Shown here: positions 1 to 5,926 of the stretch, in pieces
How positions within the stretch are numbered: the stretch's first letter is position 1
How the letters are laid out: every line of letters begins with the position of its first letter
Assembly (NCBI GenBank): GCA_948482415.1
Contig: CAOMFZ010000042.1
Coordinates: 1-12,976, forward strand
DNA: 12,976 nucleotides
From: an uncultured Mailhella sp.
GTDB lineage: Bacteria; Desulfobacterota; Desulfovibrionia; Desulfovibrionales; Desulfovibrionaceae
Direction of reading: 5' to 3'
Notes under the pieces: model-generated
Seen by the model: the letters and a program-made list of their open reading frames with translations, nothing else
Told to the model about the DNA's origin: nothing
Database searches by the model: none
Made by a program: the position numbers and the translations under genes

Positions 1-53
1 CGAAGTCGTTTGCGTTAGCGAGTGAGCGAGCTTTACGCAAATGGACAGCAGAG
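1..53. repeat. Hairpin repeat, copy 1
   Basis: This 53-base unit recurs at 72-124. It begins CGAAGTCG and ends TGGACAGCAGAG, and both flanks are identical in the two copies apart from the base bordering the stem. Inside, TTTGCGT (9-15) pairs with ACGCAAA (35-41). The stem encloses a partly conserved loop of the form TTAG...GAGCTTTA. No U-run follows the stem on either strand, so it does not look like an intrinsic terminator. It touches the window edge, so the array may continue leftward. Function is unknown. Confidence 0.75.
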
Positions 54-71
54 ATGCCACCGGAATGGCGA

Positions 72-124
72 CGAAGTCGGTTCTGTTAGGCGAAGAATGA
101 GCCTTACAGAACTGGACAGCAGAG
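72..124. repeat. Hairpin repeat, copy 2 (covarying stem)
   Basis: This is the second copy of the 53-base unit, offset by 71 bases from copy 1. Its stem is GTTCTGT (80-86) with ACAGAAC (106-112). Past one T-T mismatch it extends through AGGC (88-91) and GCCT (101-104), leaving a 9-base loop. Three outer stem positions differ from copy 1, and each has a matching change on the other arm (T-A to G-C, G-C to C-G, C-G to T-A). Pairing therefore seems to be maintained. Between the copies, 54-71 holds a small hairpin, GCCA (56-59) with TGGC (66-69). The repeat lies about 40 bases past the ahbD stop, so it could be transcribed as its 3' tail. Confidence 0.75.
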
Positions 125-164
125 CTAAAGTTCTCTCCCTGCAAAAGCAATCAATTTAATAAAG

Positions 165-1361
165 TTATGCTTTTTTCTTAGGGATATAAGTGCAAAGCGG
201 TTCCTGTGCCATGGGGTTATTATCCATGGAATAGGCTCTTGCACGGCAGCCGCCGCATACTTTATGATATTCGCAGACACCGCATTTGCCTTCGTATTCT
301 TCCTGGTTTCTGAATTTTTTAAACCATGGCGTATTTTTCCAGATTTCAGGAAAATAAGTATCACGGATATTCCCGCAGTCAAGTTCCAAATAGCCGCAGG
401 GCTGCACTTGTCCTGTGTGGCTGATGAAACAGAAACCTGTTCCGCCGAGACAGCCTCGTGTCATGGCGTCCATGCCAAAGTTTTCAAAGTTGACAGGCAA
501 GTTTTCTTCGGCTGCTTTTTGGCGCATAATACGGTAATAATGAGGCGCGCAGGTAGCTTTTAAATGCATGGACGTGGTTTTTCTAAAATCATAAAACCAG
601 TGTAAAACCTCTTCATATTCTTCTGCGGTAATCACTTCGGAACTTAAGCTTGCCGCTCTGCCCATGGGCACCAGCAGGAAAATATGCCATGCAGCAGCGC
701 CAATGCGCTCGCAGAGTTCAAAAATCTGCTTGAAAGTATGAAGATTGGTTTTGGTGACAGTGGTATTGATTTGAAATTCAATGCCATGTTGTTTTAAAAG
801 TTCAATACCGCGCATGGAAGCGTCAAAAGCACCCTGAACACCGCGAAATGCATCATGGCTTTTAGCATCGTGTCCGTCAATGGAAATGGAACAGCGGGCA
901 AAGCCTGCTTCCTTGATTTGCAGAACATTTTTTTCGTTAATCAGTGTTCCATTGGGGCTCATGACACAGCGCAGCCCCTTTTCTCTTGCATAGGCGGCAA
1001 GCTCATACACATCAGGGCGTATCATAGGGTCACCGCCAGTGAAAATAATGATAGGGTCGCCCACTTCTTTGAAACTGTCGATGAGTTTTTTTGCTTCGGC
1101 AGTGGAGAGTTCTCCTTCGTAAGGTTCTGGGTGTGCTTCGGCACGGCAGTGTTTGCAGGCAAGGTTGCAGGAACGGGTCACTTCCCAGGCAATAAGGCGG
1201 CATTTTGGCGTAACGCCGTCCTCTAAAAAACGATTTGCATGAGGATGTCCTGCCTGTGCGCCATGATGTTGGGCTCCGTGTCCTGCGGGGTGACCATGCG
1301 GGCATTTTTCTTTTAAGTCATGCATATCAGGCACAAGTTCAGTGCAATGTGGTTTATCCAT
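165..1361 (-). CDS. ahbD: Radical SAM heme b synthase (AhbD-like), alternative heme pathway
   Basis: 398-residue radical SAM protein. The SAM-cluster motif CNLACKHC gives Cys65, Cys69 and Cys72, followed by the SAM-binding TGGDP at 108-112. The C-terminal half has many cysteines for auxiliary Fe-S binding: Cys304, 311, 322 and 329, then CGVCEYHKVCGGC with Cys360, 363, 369 and 372, and Cys390. This is the layout of the SPASM-like AhbC/AhbD/NirJ group. In the known pathway, AhbD oxidatively decarboxylates two propionates of Fe-coproporphyrin III to vinyl groups, giving heme b in the cytoplasm. I prefer AhbD over AhbC because of the RLIAWEVTRSCNLACKHCRA segment and the position directly downstream of hemB, an order I recall from Desulfovibrio. 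The N-terminus is unusual, with a His/Gly/Ala-rich stretch at about 21-42. The start follows an AAGGA-like site at rather long spacing (14 bases). It lies 39 bases after hemB, so co-transcription is likely. Confidence 0.85.
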   Translation of the reverse strand: MDKPHCTELVPDMHDLKEKCPHGHPAGHGAQHHGAQAGHPHANRFLEDGVTPKCRLIAWEVTRSCNLACKHCRAEAHPEPYEGELSTAEAKKLIDSFKEVGDPIIIFTGGDPMIRPDVYELAAYAREKGLRCVMSPNGTLINEKNVLQIKEAGFARCSISIDGHDAKSHDAFRGVQGAFDASMRGIELLKQHGIEFQINTTVTKTNLHTFKQIFELCERIGAAAWHIFLLVPMGRAASLSSEVITAEEYEEVLHWFYDFRKTTSMHLKATCAPHYYRIMRQKAAEENLPVNFENFGMDAMTRGCLGGTGFCFISHTGQVQPCGYLELDCGNIRDTYFPEIWKNTPWFKKFRNQEEYEGKCGVCEYHKVCGGCRARAYSMDNNPMAQEPLCTYIPKKKA

Positions 1362-1400
1362 AAAAGTTTTTATAATCCTTGAATTTGTTGTTAATCTTGT

Positions 1401-2390
1401 TTATTTTACAAGCCCTTTTTCAAGAAGTTCTTCTGCAAAATAAGTAATAATAAGTTTTGCGCCTGCGCGTTTCATACCGATTAAGGATTCCATAATAATG
1501 GCTTCTTCATTGATCCAGCCATTAATGCCTGCGGCTTTAATCAAGGAATATTCGCCACTTACCTGATAAGCAGCAAGAGGAACGTCTGTACGGTCATAAA
1601 CCATGCGGATAATGTCCTGATAGGCACCGGCAGGTTTGATAATGAAAATATCAGCGCCTTCATCAATGTCAGCGGAAATTTCGCGCATAGCTTCACTCAT
1701 ATTTCTGAAATCCATTTGATAGGTGCGTCTGTCACCGAATTTTGGAGCAGATTCAGCCGCGTCTCTGAATGGTCCATAATACGCAGAAGCATATTTTACA
1801 GCATAGGACATGATGGGGGTTTGTTGATAGCCTTCTTCATCAAGAGCTTTGCGGATAGCTAAAATTCTTCCGTCCATCATATCAGACGGAGCAACAATAT
1901 CTGCGCCTGCTTTTACATGAGAAAGGGCTGTTTTGGCTAATAAAATAAGGGTACTGTCATTGAGAACCTGTCCTTGTTTATCACCTTCCTGCAATAGTCC
2001 GCAATGACCGTGGGAAGTGTATTCGCAAAGGCAAACATCAGTAATAACAATAAGTTCCGGGAAATTCTTTTTGAGCATGCGCACAGCTTGCTGCACAATG
2101 CCGTTGTTATTGTAGGCTTCTGACGCAATAGGGTCTTTTGTTTTGGGAATACCAAAAAGAAGCACTGCTTTTAAGCCGTTTTTGACAGCTTTTTCTACTG
2201 TAAGGCTGAGTTGTTTCAATGAAAATTGATATTGTCCGGGCATGGAAGCAATAGGGCTTTTGAAATTTTCGTCATCAGTTTCAACAACAAAATAAGGCAT
2301 AATTAAATCATTGGCTGTAATTTGTGTTTCTGCCATTAAATCACGAAGCGCCGCGCTGTTGCGAAGACGTCTTCCACGATAAAATTCCAT
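1401..2390 (-). CDS. hemB: Porphobilinogen synthase (delta-aminolevulinate dehydratase)
   Basis: 329-residue cytoplasmic enzyme that condenses two 5-aminolevulinate molecules into porphobilinogen, the first common pyrrole of heme, siroheme and cobalamin synthesis. Full family length. The zinc-binding cysteine cluster is present: DVCLCEYTSHGHCG gives Cys120, Cys122 and Cys130, so this is a Zn-type enzyme. The two active-site lysines are K199 (in SYAVKYASAYYGPFRDA) and the Schiff-base K252 (in IFIIKPAGAYQD). The ATG is preceded by AAAAGGAGTTTAT, a strong ribosome site. It is the first gene of the minus-strand unit with ahbD and is read from a promoter at 2456-2484. Pairing with ahbD suggests its pyrrole output is tied here to heme made through siroheme. 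Confidence 0.97.
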   Translation of the reverse strand: MEFYRGRRLRNSAALRDLMAETQITANDLIMPYFVVETDDENFKSPIASMPGQYQFSLKQLSLTVEKAVKNGLKAVLLFGIPKTKDPIASEAYNNNGIVQQAVRMLKKNFPELIVITDVCLCEYTSHGHCGLLQEGDKQGQVLNDSTLILLAKTALSHVKAGADIVAPSDMMDGRILAIRKALDEEGYQQTPIMSYAVKYASAYYGPFRDAAESAPKFGDRRTYQMDFRNMSEAMREISADIDEGADIFIIKPAGAYQDIIRMVYDRTDVPLAAYQVSGEYSLIKAAGINGWINEEAIIMESLIGMKRAGAKLIITYFAEELLEKGLVK

Positions 2391-2455
2391 ATAAACTCCT
2401 TTTGGCTTATAAATATGATAAGTCTATGAAAATATTATATAAATTATTTTTATTT

Positions 2456-2484
2456 ACTGTATGCAAAATTGTGCCTTTCGTCAA
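2456..2484 (-). promoter_or_regulatory. Sigma70-type promoter for hemB-ahbD
   Basis: On the minus strand the -35 box is TTGACG (2484-2479), then a 17-base spacer, then the -10 box TACAGT (2461-2456). The predicted start is near 2449, which gives an AT-rich leader of about 60 bases before hemB. Spacing is ideal and the -35 matches consensus in 5 of 6 positions. This is prediction from consensus only. Confidence 0.6.
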
Positions 2485-2487
2485 GTA

Positions 2488-2518
2488 AAACAAGGCGAAA
2501 CAAGGGAAAATTTGTTTC
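2488..2518. promoter_or_regulatory. Repeat cluster between divergent promoters, candidate operator
   Basis: AAACAAGG occurs at 2488-2495 and again at 2498-2505, a 10-base spacing close to one helical turn. GAAACAA (2497-2503) is mirrored by TTGTTTC (2512-2518), an inverted repeat with an 8-base gap. The cluster sits between the hemB -35 box (2479-2484) and the regulator -35 box (2519-2524), touching both promoters. This is a typical position for an operator of a divergently encoded regulator. Binding by the WYL protein is inference. Confidence 0.4.
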
Positions 2519-2547
2519 TTGTCCTCTCTGTATTTTTCGCGTATCTT
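2519..2547 (+). promoter_or_regulatory. Predicted promoter for the WYL regulator
   Basis: TTGTCC (2519-2524), a 17-base spacer and TATCTT (2542-2547) match the sigma70 pattern in 4 of 6 positions each. The expected start near 2554 would leave a leader of about 23 bases containing the GAGG ribosome site. It is weaker than the hemB promoter. Confidence 0.4.
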
Positions 2548-2566
2548 TTGAATAGTGTGAGTATTT

Positions 2567-2570
2567 GAGG
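2567..2570 (+). promoter_or_regulatory. Ribosome binding site deciding the WYL regulator start
   Basis: GAGG lies 6 bases before the ATG at 2577. The in-frame TTG at 2565 overlaps this site and would have none of its own. The ATG start is therefore preferred, which shortens the protein by four residues. Confidence 0.65.
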
Positions 2571-2576
2571 TGCAGT

Positions 2577-3542
2577 ATGGCGTATGACAAAATGTATGAT
2601 ATTCTGGATTTGGCAATTTGGATGCAGTCCAACCGCGAGGGCGTTTCTTTGCAGGATATTATGGAGAGATTTCACGTTGCCCGCCGAACAGCAGAGCGCA
2701 TGCGCGATCTTATTTTAGATAAATTTCCTCAAACCAGGGTGCGTGTGGCGGAAAATAATATTAAACGCTGGTATATTCCGCAGGGAACGCTGAAAGATTT
2801 TATCCAGTTTTCAGCTGAAGAGCTTGTTGCTTTTGAAAAAGCCATTTCCTATTTGCAAGCGAATAGTATGAATGAAAATTCAGCCCTGCTGCAAAAAATT
2901 CTTGAAAAAATACGCGCCAATATTGTGGATAAAACCTATCAGCATATTGATACTGATGCTGAAGTGTTATTGGAAGCGGAAGGTTTTGCGCACAGAGTCG
3001 GACCAAAAATTATTGTAGCAAAGGAAATTGTCCAAAAAATTCGTCAGGCAATTTTGAGCTTTCGGCAAATTAAAGTTTCCTATAAAAATAAATCATCAGG
3101 GAAAATCCGCACATTTCAGCTTTTGCCCTATGGAATTTTATACGGAGAGCGAAATCATTATTTGGTGGCAAAGCACAGTGACGGCTATGGGGGAAACAAA
3201 GAGCATTATTTTATTTTGAGCAATATTCTTTCCCTTGAAATTCTTGACGAAATCTATGAAATTGACGAGTCTTTCAGTTTAAAATCCCTTTCTGAAAAAT
3301 CTTTTGGAGTTTTTCAGGAAGAGCCTTTTGAGGTGGAATGGCTCTTTGATAAGTCTGTTGCCGAAGAAGTAAAGCGTTACGAATTTCACCCAAAACAAAC
3401 TGTGCAGGAAAATGCAGACGGTTCTGTAACGGTGAAATTTTTTGCCGGCGGACGTCTTGAAATGGACTGGCATTTATATACCTGGGGAGATAAGGTAAAA
3501 GTCATCAAGCCGGAAGATTGGTGTGAAAAGAAGCAGGGATAA
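2577..3542 (+). CDS. WYL-domain transcriptional regulator (HTH-WYL-WCX)
   Basis: 321-residue DNA-binding regulator. Residues about 1-65 form a winged helix-turn-helix typical of the family: LQDIMERFHVARRTAERMRD at about 25-44 holds the turn and recognition helix. A linker leads to a WYL domain at about 155-225, where PYGILYGERNHYLVAKH carries the eponymous motif as His-Tyr-Leu rather than Trp-Tyr-Leu. The C-terminus (about 250-312, VEWLFDKSVAEEVKRYEF...) looks like the WCX extension. WYL domains are thought to sense ligands, often nucleic acids or nucleotides; no ligand can be read here. It is transcribed divergently from hemB-ahbD across a short shared control region, so control of heme genes and itself is plausible but unproven. 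It could instead act on distant targets. Confidence 0.85.
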   Translation: MAYDKMYDILDLAIWMQSNREGVSLQDIMERFHVARRTAERMRDLILDKFPQTRVRVAENNIKRWYIPQGTLKDFIQFSAEELVAFEKAISYLQANSMNENSALLQKILEKIRANIVDKTYQHIDTDAEVLLEAEGFAHRVGPKIIVAKEIVQKIRQAILSFRQIKVSYKNKSSGKIRTFQLLPYGILYGERNHYLVAKHSDGYGGNKEHYFILSNILSLEILDEIYEIDESFSLKSLSEKSFGVFQEEPFEVEWLFDKSVAEEVKRYEFHPKQTVQENADGSVTVKFFAGGRLEMDWHLYTWGDKVKVIKPEDWCEKKQG

Positions 3543-3556
3543 TAAAATCCCTGTTT
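3531..3556. terminator. Bidirectional terminator between convergent genes
   Basis: CAGGGAT (3534-3540) pairs with ATCCCTG (3547-3553) around a 6-base AATAAA loop. AAG (3531-3533) and TTT (3554-3556) extend the stem to 10 pairs with one G-T wobble. The upstream arm lies inside the last codons of the WYL regulator and the loop contains the end of its stop codon. Read on the minus strand the stem runs into CTTCTTTTC, so it can also stop the permease transcript. The plus-strand U-run is short (TTT, then A-rich). Confidence 0.6.
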
Positions 3557-3579
3557 AAAAATTTCGGCAAAAGAGAGTA

Positions 3580-4452
3580 CTATTTTTTGCTTATGGATGA
3601 AATAATAATACCTGTTAATGCGATACAAATACCGCTTACTTGCAGAACATTGAGTTTTTCACCCAAAAGAATATAGGCAAATAAGAGGGTGAAAACAGGG
3701 ATAAGGTTGCCGTACAGGGCAACGATACCTGCCGGCATAAAAGAAATAGACAAGTTAAAGAGAAAATACGCAATAATGCCAACCCCAACAGCAACATAAA
3801 GAAGCCCTGCTAAAGCGGACATGGTGATTTGTGTGGGAACAGGCGCAAAGAATAAAAGAGGGAAGAAAACAAGAGTGCCGCCCAGTGCCTGTATGGCAGA
3901 AATAGCCAAAAAAGAATAGCGTTTTGAAATAATACGGGCGCAAATTGCATAGCCGGTTGTGGATAACACTGCGCCAAGCATAAGTAAATTGCCGAGGAGC
4001 GGATTGGAAGCTCTTTCATCTCCGGGGGCAAAATAAGATGAAATTGCTACCCCGATAACAGCTAGAAATATGGCGATAATAGTACGGGAGCTTAATTTTT
4101 CTTTGAGGAAAATCCAGCCTGCCAATGACGCGCACAAGGGAAAACAGGCTGCAATAACCCCGCCTTGTGAAGCAGTAGTATATTTCATGGAAAATGTTTC
4201 AAACAAGAAAAATAAGCAGGGTTCAAAAGCAACCATGGCAGCAAGGTATTTCCAGTCGCCTTTTTGATAGGGGAGATTTTTCCATTTTCCAAACAATATC
4301 AAATAAAATACGCCTGCAAATGCTACACGCGCAAAAACAACATGGAAAACAGAAAAGGATTCAAAAGCGTATTTCATGCCAATCATGGCACCGCCCCAAA
4401 TAGTAAAACAAAGGATAACAAGCATTTTGAGGGTAGCTGGTGAAAACTGCAT
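3580..4452 (-). CDS. EamA/DMT-superfamily permease (RhaT/YdcZ-like drug/metabolite exporter)
   Basis: 290-residue integral membrane protein with about ten hydrophobic segments, arranged as two EamA repeats of five (roughly residues 8-140 and 150-285). Family features include the early FTIWGGAMIGMKYAFESFS segment, the end of repeat 1 (LKEKLSSRTIIAIFLAVIGV) and the matching end of repeat 2 (LGEKLNVLQVSGICIALTGI). Related carriers export amino acids, sugars or drugs across the inner membrane, and the substrate cannot be told from sequence. The ATG has CAGGAG with 6-base spacing. It is probably a single-gene unit: its promoter candidate is at 4506-4537 and it converges on the WYL gene. No functional link to its neighbours is evident. 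Confidence 0.9.
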   Translation of the reverse strand: MQFSPATLKMLVILCFTIWGGAMIGMKYAFESFSVFHVVFARVAFAGVFYLILFGKWKNLPYQKGDWKYLAAMVAFEPCLFFLFETFSMKYTTASQGGVIAACFPLCASLAGWIFLKEKLSSRTIIAIFLAVIGVAISSYFAPGDERASNPLLGNLLMLGAVLSTTGYAICARIISKRYSFLAISAIQALGGTLVFFPLLFFAPVPTQITMSALAGLLYVAVGVGIIAYFLFNLSISFMPAGIVALYGNLIPVFTLLFAYILLGEKLNVLQVSGICIALTGIIISSISKK

Positions 4453-4505
4453 TTTTTACTCCTGATATTTCAAAGTTTGATAAGCAGTTAATAAAATTTT
4501 CAGGA

Positions 4506-4537
4506 ATTATATAGCATAGATACAATAAAAATGTCCA
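4506..4537 (-). promoter_or_regulatory. Predicted promoter for the EamA permease
   Basis: On the minus strand, TGGACA (4537-4532), an 18-base spacer and TATATA(AT) (4513-4506) lie about 50 bases before the permease ATG. The surrounding sequence is very AT-rich, which raises the chance of a false match. Confidence 0.4.
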
Positions 4538-4670
4538 GAAAAATTATAATTCTCTTTATCCTCTTGTAAAAGCGGTATTATTTTACCAAAAGAACGAAAA
4601 TTTTTATTTTGGCTGTGCGAAAAAAAAGTCAAAAATTGGAATGAAAATTTATATAAAAATGTTTGAAAAA
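4538..4670. other. AT-rich gap without a recognisable gene
   Basis: The space between the aminotransferase stop and the permease promoter is strongly AT-rich, with several A and T runs. I see no convincing terminator for the aminotransferase. The best hairpin, GGTA (4574-4577) with TACC (4584-4587), has only four pairs. A 65-residue minus-strand frame crosses it but has no family features. Confidence 0.5.
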
Positions 4671-5759
4671 TTAAGAAGCTAATTCTTTTTTGATAAGAGC
4701 ACAAATACGATAGACATCTTCATGAGCAAGCTGCGGATAGAGAGGCAGGCAGGCTATTCTGGACGCAATATTTTCCGAAATGGGGCAAGACTGATACGCA
4801 AGGAAAGGCAGTGTATTTAAACTTGGATAAAAATATCTGCGCGGGAAAATATTTTCTTTGGCAAGAACTTTAAAAATATGGAGTAATTCTGTTTCATTTT
4901 TAAATAAAACAGGAAAATAACCATGGTTGTGGCGTAACTTTTCCGGCTCTTTGGGGATTTCAACAATATTTTGAAGTTCTGCTTTATAGAGTTTGGTAAT
5001 ATCCCTTCTTTTTGTTATTATTTCAGGGAGATATTCTATATTGCAAAGCCCCATGGCAGCATGAAATTCTGATTGTTTTGCATTGATTCCAACGCAGTAA
5101 TAAGTATCATTGACATGCCCAAATTGTCTTAACAGTCTGCATTTATCATACAATTCTTTTGAATTCGTGATAATGGCACCGCCCTCAACAGTATGAAAAA
5201 GCTTGGTTGCATGAAAGGAGCAGGTGGTAATATCCCCAAAGGATAACAGACTTTTTTCATTATATTTTGACGCAAAGGCATGCGCTCCGTCATAAATGAC
5301 TTTCAAATTATATTTTTCTGCAATAGCTTGTATTTTTTCAATATCACAGGCAAAGCCAAAAACATGGACAGCAATGATTGCTTTTGTTTTTGGGGTGATT
5401 TTTTCTTCAATTTTATCTGCATCAATGGTAAAAGTATTGGGTTCAATGTCCACAAAAACAGGCGTGCATTTTTCCCAAAGAATACTGTTGATTGTGGCAA
5501 CATAGGTGAAAGGAGTTGTAATAATTTCACAATTTTCAAGCCCAAGGGCATTAATTGCCAATTGAATAGCTATCGTTCCATTGGTAACATACAGCAAATT
5601 GGGAACATGAAGAAAATTTATTAATGTATGCTCAAGTTGTGTAACAAGATTGGCATTGTTTGTTAAAGGCAAATTATTATCAAAAATATTTTCCAGATAG
5701 GAAAAATATTTTGATTTATCAGGAAGAAAGGATTTTGTTACATAAATTTTTTCGTCCAT
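4671..5759 (-). CDS. DegT/DnrJ/EryC1 aminotransferase, VioA-like dTDP-sugar aminotransferase
   Basis: 362-residue PLP enzyme of the sugar-nucleotide aminotransferase family. It opens with VTKSFLPDKSKYFSYL and has TNNANL and TNGTIAIQLA, the phosphate-binding and substrate region. IYDGAHAFASKY supplies the PLP-pyridine Asp157, and SFHATKLFHTVEGGA supplies the Schiff-base Lys186. These segments resemble dTDP-4-keto-6-deoxyglucose 4-aminotransferases (VioA type), which make dTDP-4-amino-4,6-dideoxyglucose for O-antigen or other surface glycans; the exact sugar is inference. The reading frame is open upstream to 5903, but ATG 5757-5759 follows AGAGGG and starts at the family's usual N-terminus. 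The 48 extra residues would be read through the gcv terminator. The gene is AT-rich, with many Lys, Asn and Ile codons compared with the gcv genes. It has no sugar or glycosyltransferase neighbours here, which suggests an orphan or acquired gene. Confidence 0.88.
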   Translation of the reverse strand: MDEKIYVTKSFLPDKSKYFSYLENIFDNNLPLTNNANLVTQLEHTLINFLHVPNLLYVTNGTIAIQLAINALGLENCEIITTPFTYVATINSILWEKCTPVFVDIEPNTFTIDADKIEEKITPKTKAIIAVHVFGFACDIEKIQAIAEKYNLKVIYDGAHAFASKYNEKSLLSFGDITTCSFHATKLFHTVEGGAIITNSKELYDKCRLLRQFGHVNDTYYCVGINAKQSEFHAAMGLCNIEYLPEIITKRRDITKLYKAELQNIVEIPKEPEKLRHNHGYFPVLFKNETELLHIFKVLAKENIFPRRYFYPSLNTLPFLAYQSCPISENIASRIACLPLYPQLAHEDVYRICALIKKELAS

Positions 5760-5763
5760 TTTG

Positions 5764-5768
5764 CCCTC
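5764..5768 (-). promoter_or_regulatory. Ribosome binding site deciding the aminotransferase start
   Basis: GAGGG on the minus strand lies 4 bases before the ATG at 5759-5757, or 5 bases if read as AGAGG. No comparable site precedes the upstream in-frame ATG at 5903, which sits inside the inverted-repeat structure. Confidence 0.6.
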
Positions 5769-5775
5769 TTTTTTT

Positions 5776-5804
5776 TTTATAACTATTTTTTTATTTTTTG
5801 GCAA
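5776..5804 (-). promoter_or_regulatory. Predicted promoter for the VioA-like aminotransferase
   Basis: TTGCCA (5804-5799), a 17-base A-rich spacer and TATAAA (5781-5776) sit just past the gcv terminator. The start would fall around 5769, leaving only about 10 bases of leader. The transcript could be nearly leaderless or start slightly upstream. The A-tract spacer may bend the DNA. Confidence 0.45.
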
Positions 5805-5829
5805 GTGCTGTGAGACGCATGGGGATGGC

Positions 5830-5903
5830 ATGAACTGCTCTAGATAAATCAAAAAATCCCCATTTATTGGTTTGGTTTGTCCAATAAATGGGGTGCAGTT
5901 CAT
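5830..5903. repeat. Outer inverted repeat enclosing the gcv terminator
   Basis: ATGAACTGC (5830-5838) is the exact reverse complement of GCAGTTCAT (5895-5903). The right arm is one base from the terminator stem. The left arm is 19 bases away, beyond the U-run of the minus-strand transcript. The result is a nested, asymmetric structure of 9 outer and 13 inner pairs. The outer pair could clamp the finished 3' end, or it may be the relic of a small mobile repeat. Confidence 0.6.
5858..5893 (-). terminator. Intrinsic terminator of the gcv operon
   Basis: CCCCATTTATTGG (5858-5870) and CCAATAAATGGGG (5881-5893) form a perfect 13-base-pair stem with a 10-base loop. On the minus strand it is followed by ATTTTTTG. 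It starts 34 bases past the gcvPB stop, which fits termination of the glycine-cleavage transcript. A second pair of arms encloses it (see the 5830-5903 entry). Confidence 0.85.
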
Positions 5904-5926
5904 TTGTTTTAAGAGGGATTTTGTGA

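Noticed and set aside
3..88. Open plus-strand frame through the left repeats encoding a Trp/Arg-rich peptide
   Set aside because: It has no start context, stops within the second repeat, and is explained by the repeated hairpin sequence.
85..103. GTTAGGC and a GCC-type partner resembling integron attC core sites
   Set aside because: The loop between them is only 9 bases, the partner box does not match the inverse core, and no integrase or cassettes are nearby.
2565..2576. TTG start adding four residues to the WYL regulator
   Set aside because: The ribosome site GAGG overlaps it, and the ATG at 2577 has correct spacing.
2407..2675. Three overlapping minus-strand frames of 60-69 residues upstream of hemB
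   Set aside because: They cover the promoter region and the opposite strand of the WYL gene, show no family features, and lack good ribosome sites.
4574..4587. Hairpin GGTA/TACC as terminator of the aminotransferase
   Set aside because: Four pairs only and no run of Ts directly after it on the minus strand.
5760..5903. 48-residue N-terminal extension of the aminotransferase
   Set aside because: It would be encoded by the gcv terminator and promoter DNA. The ATG at 5759 has a ribosome site and fits the family length.
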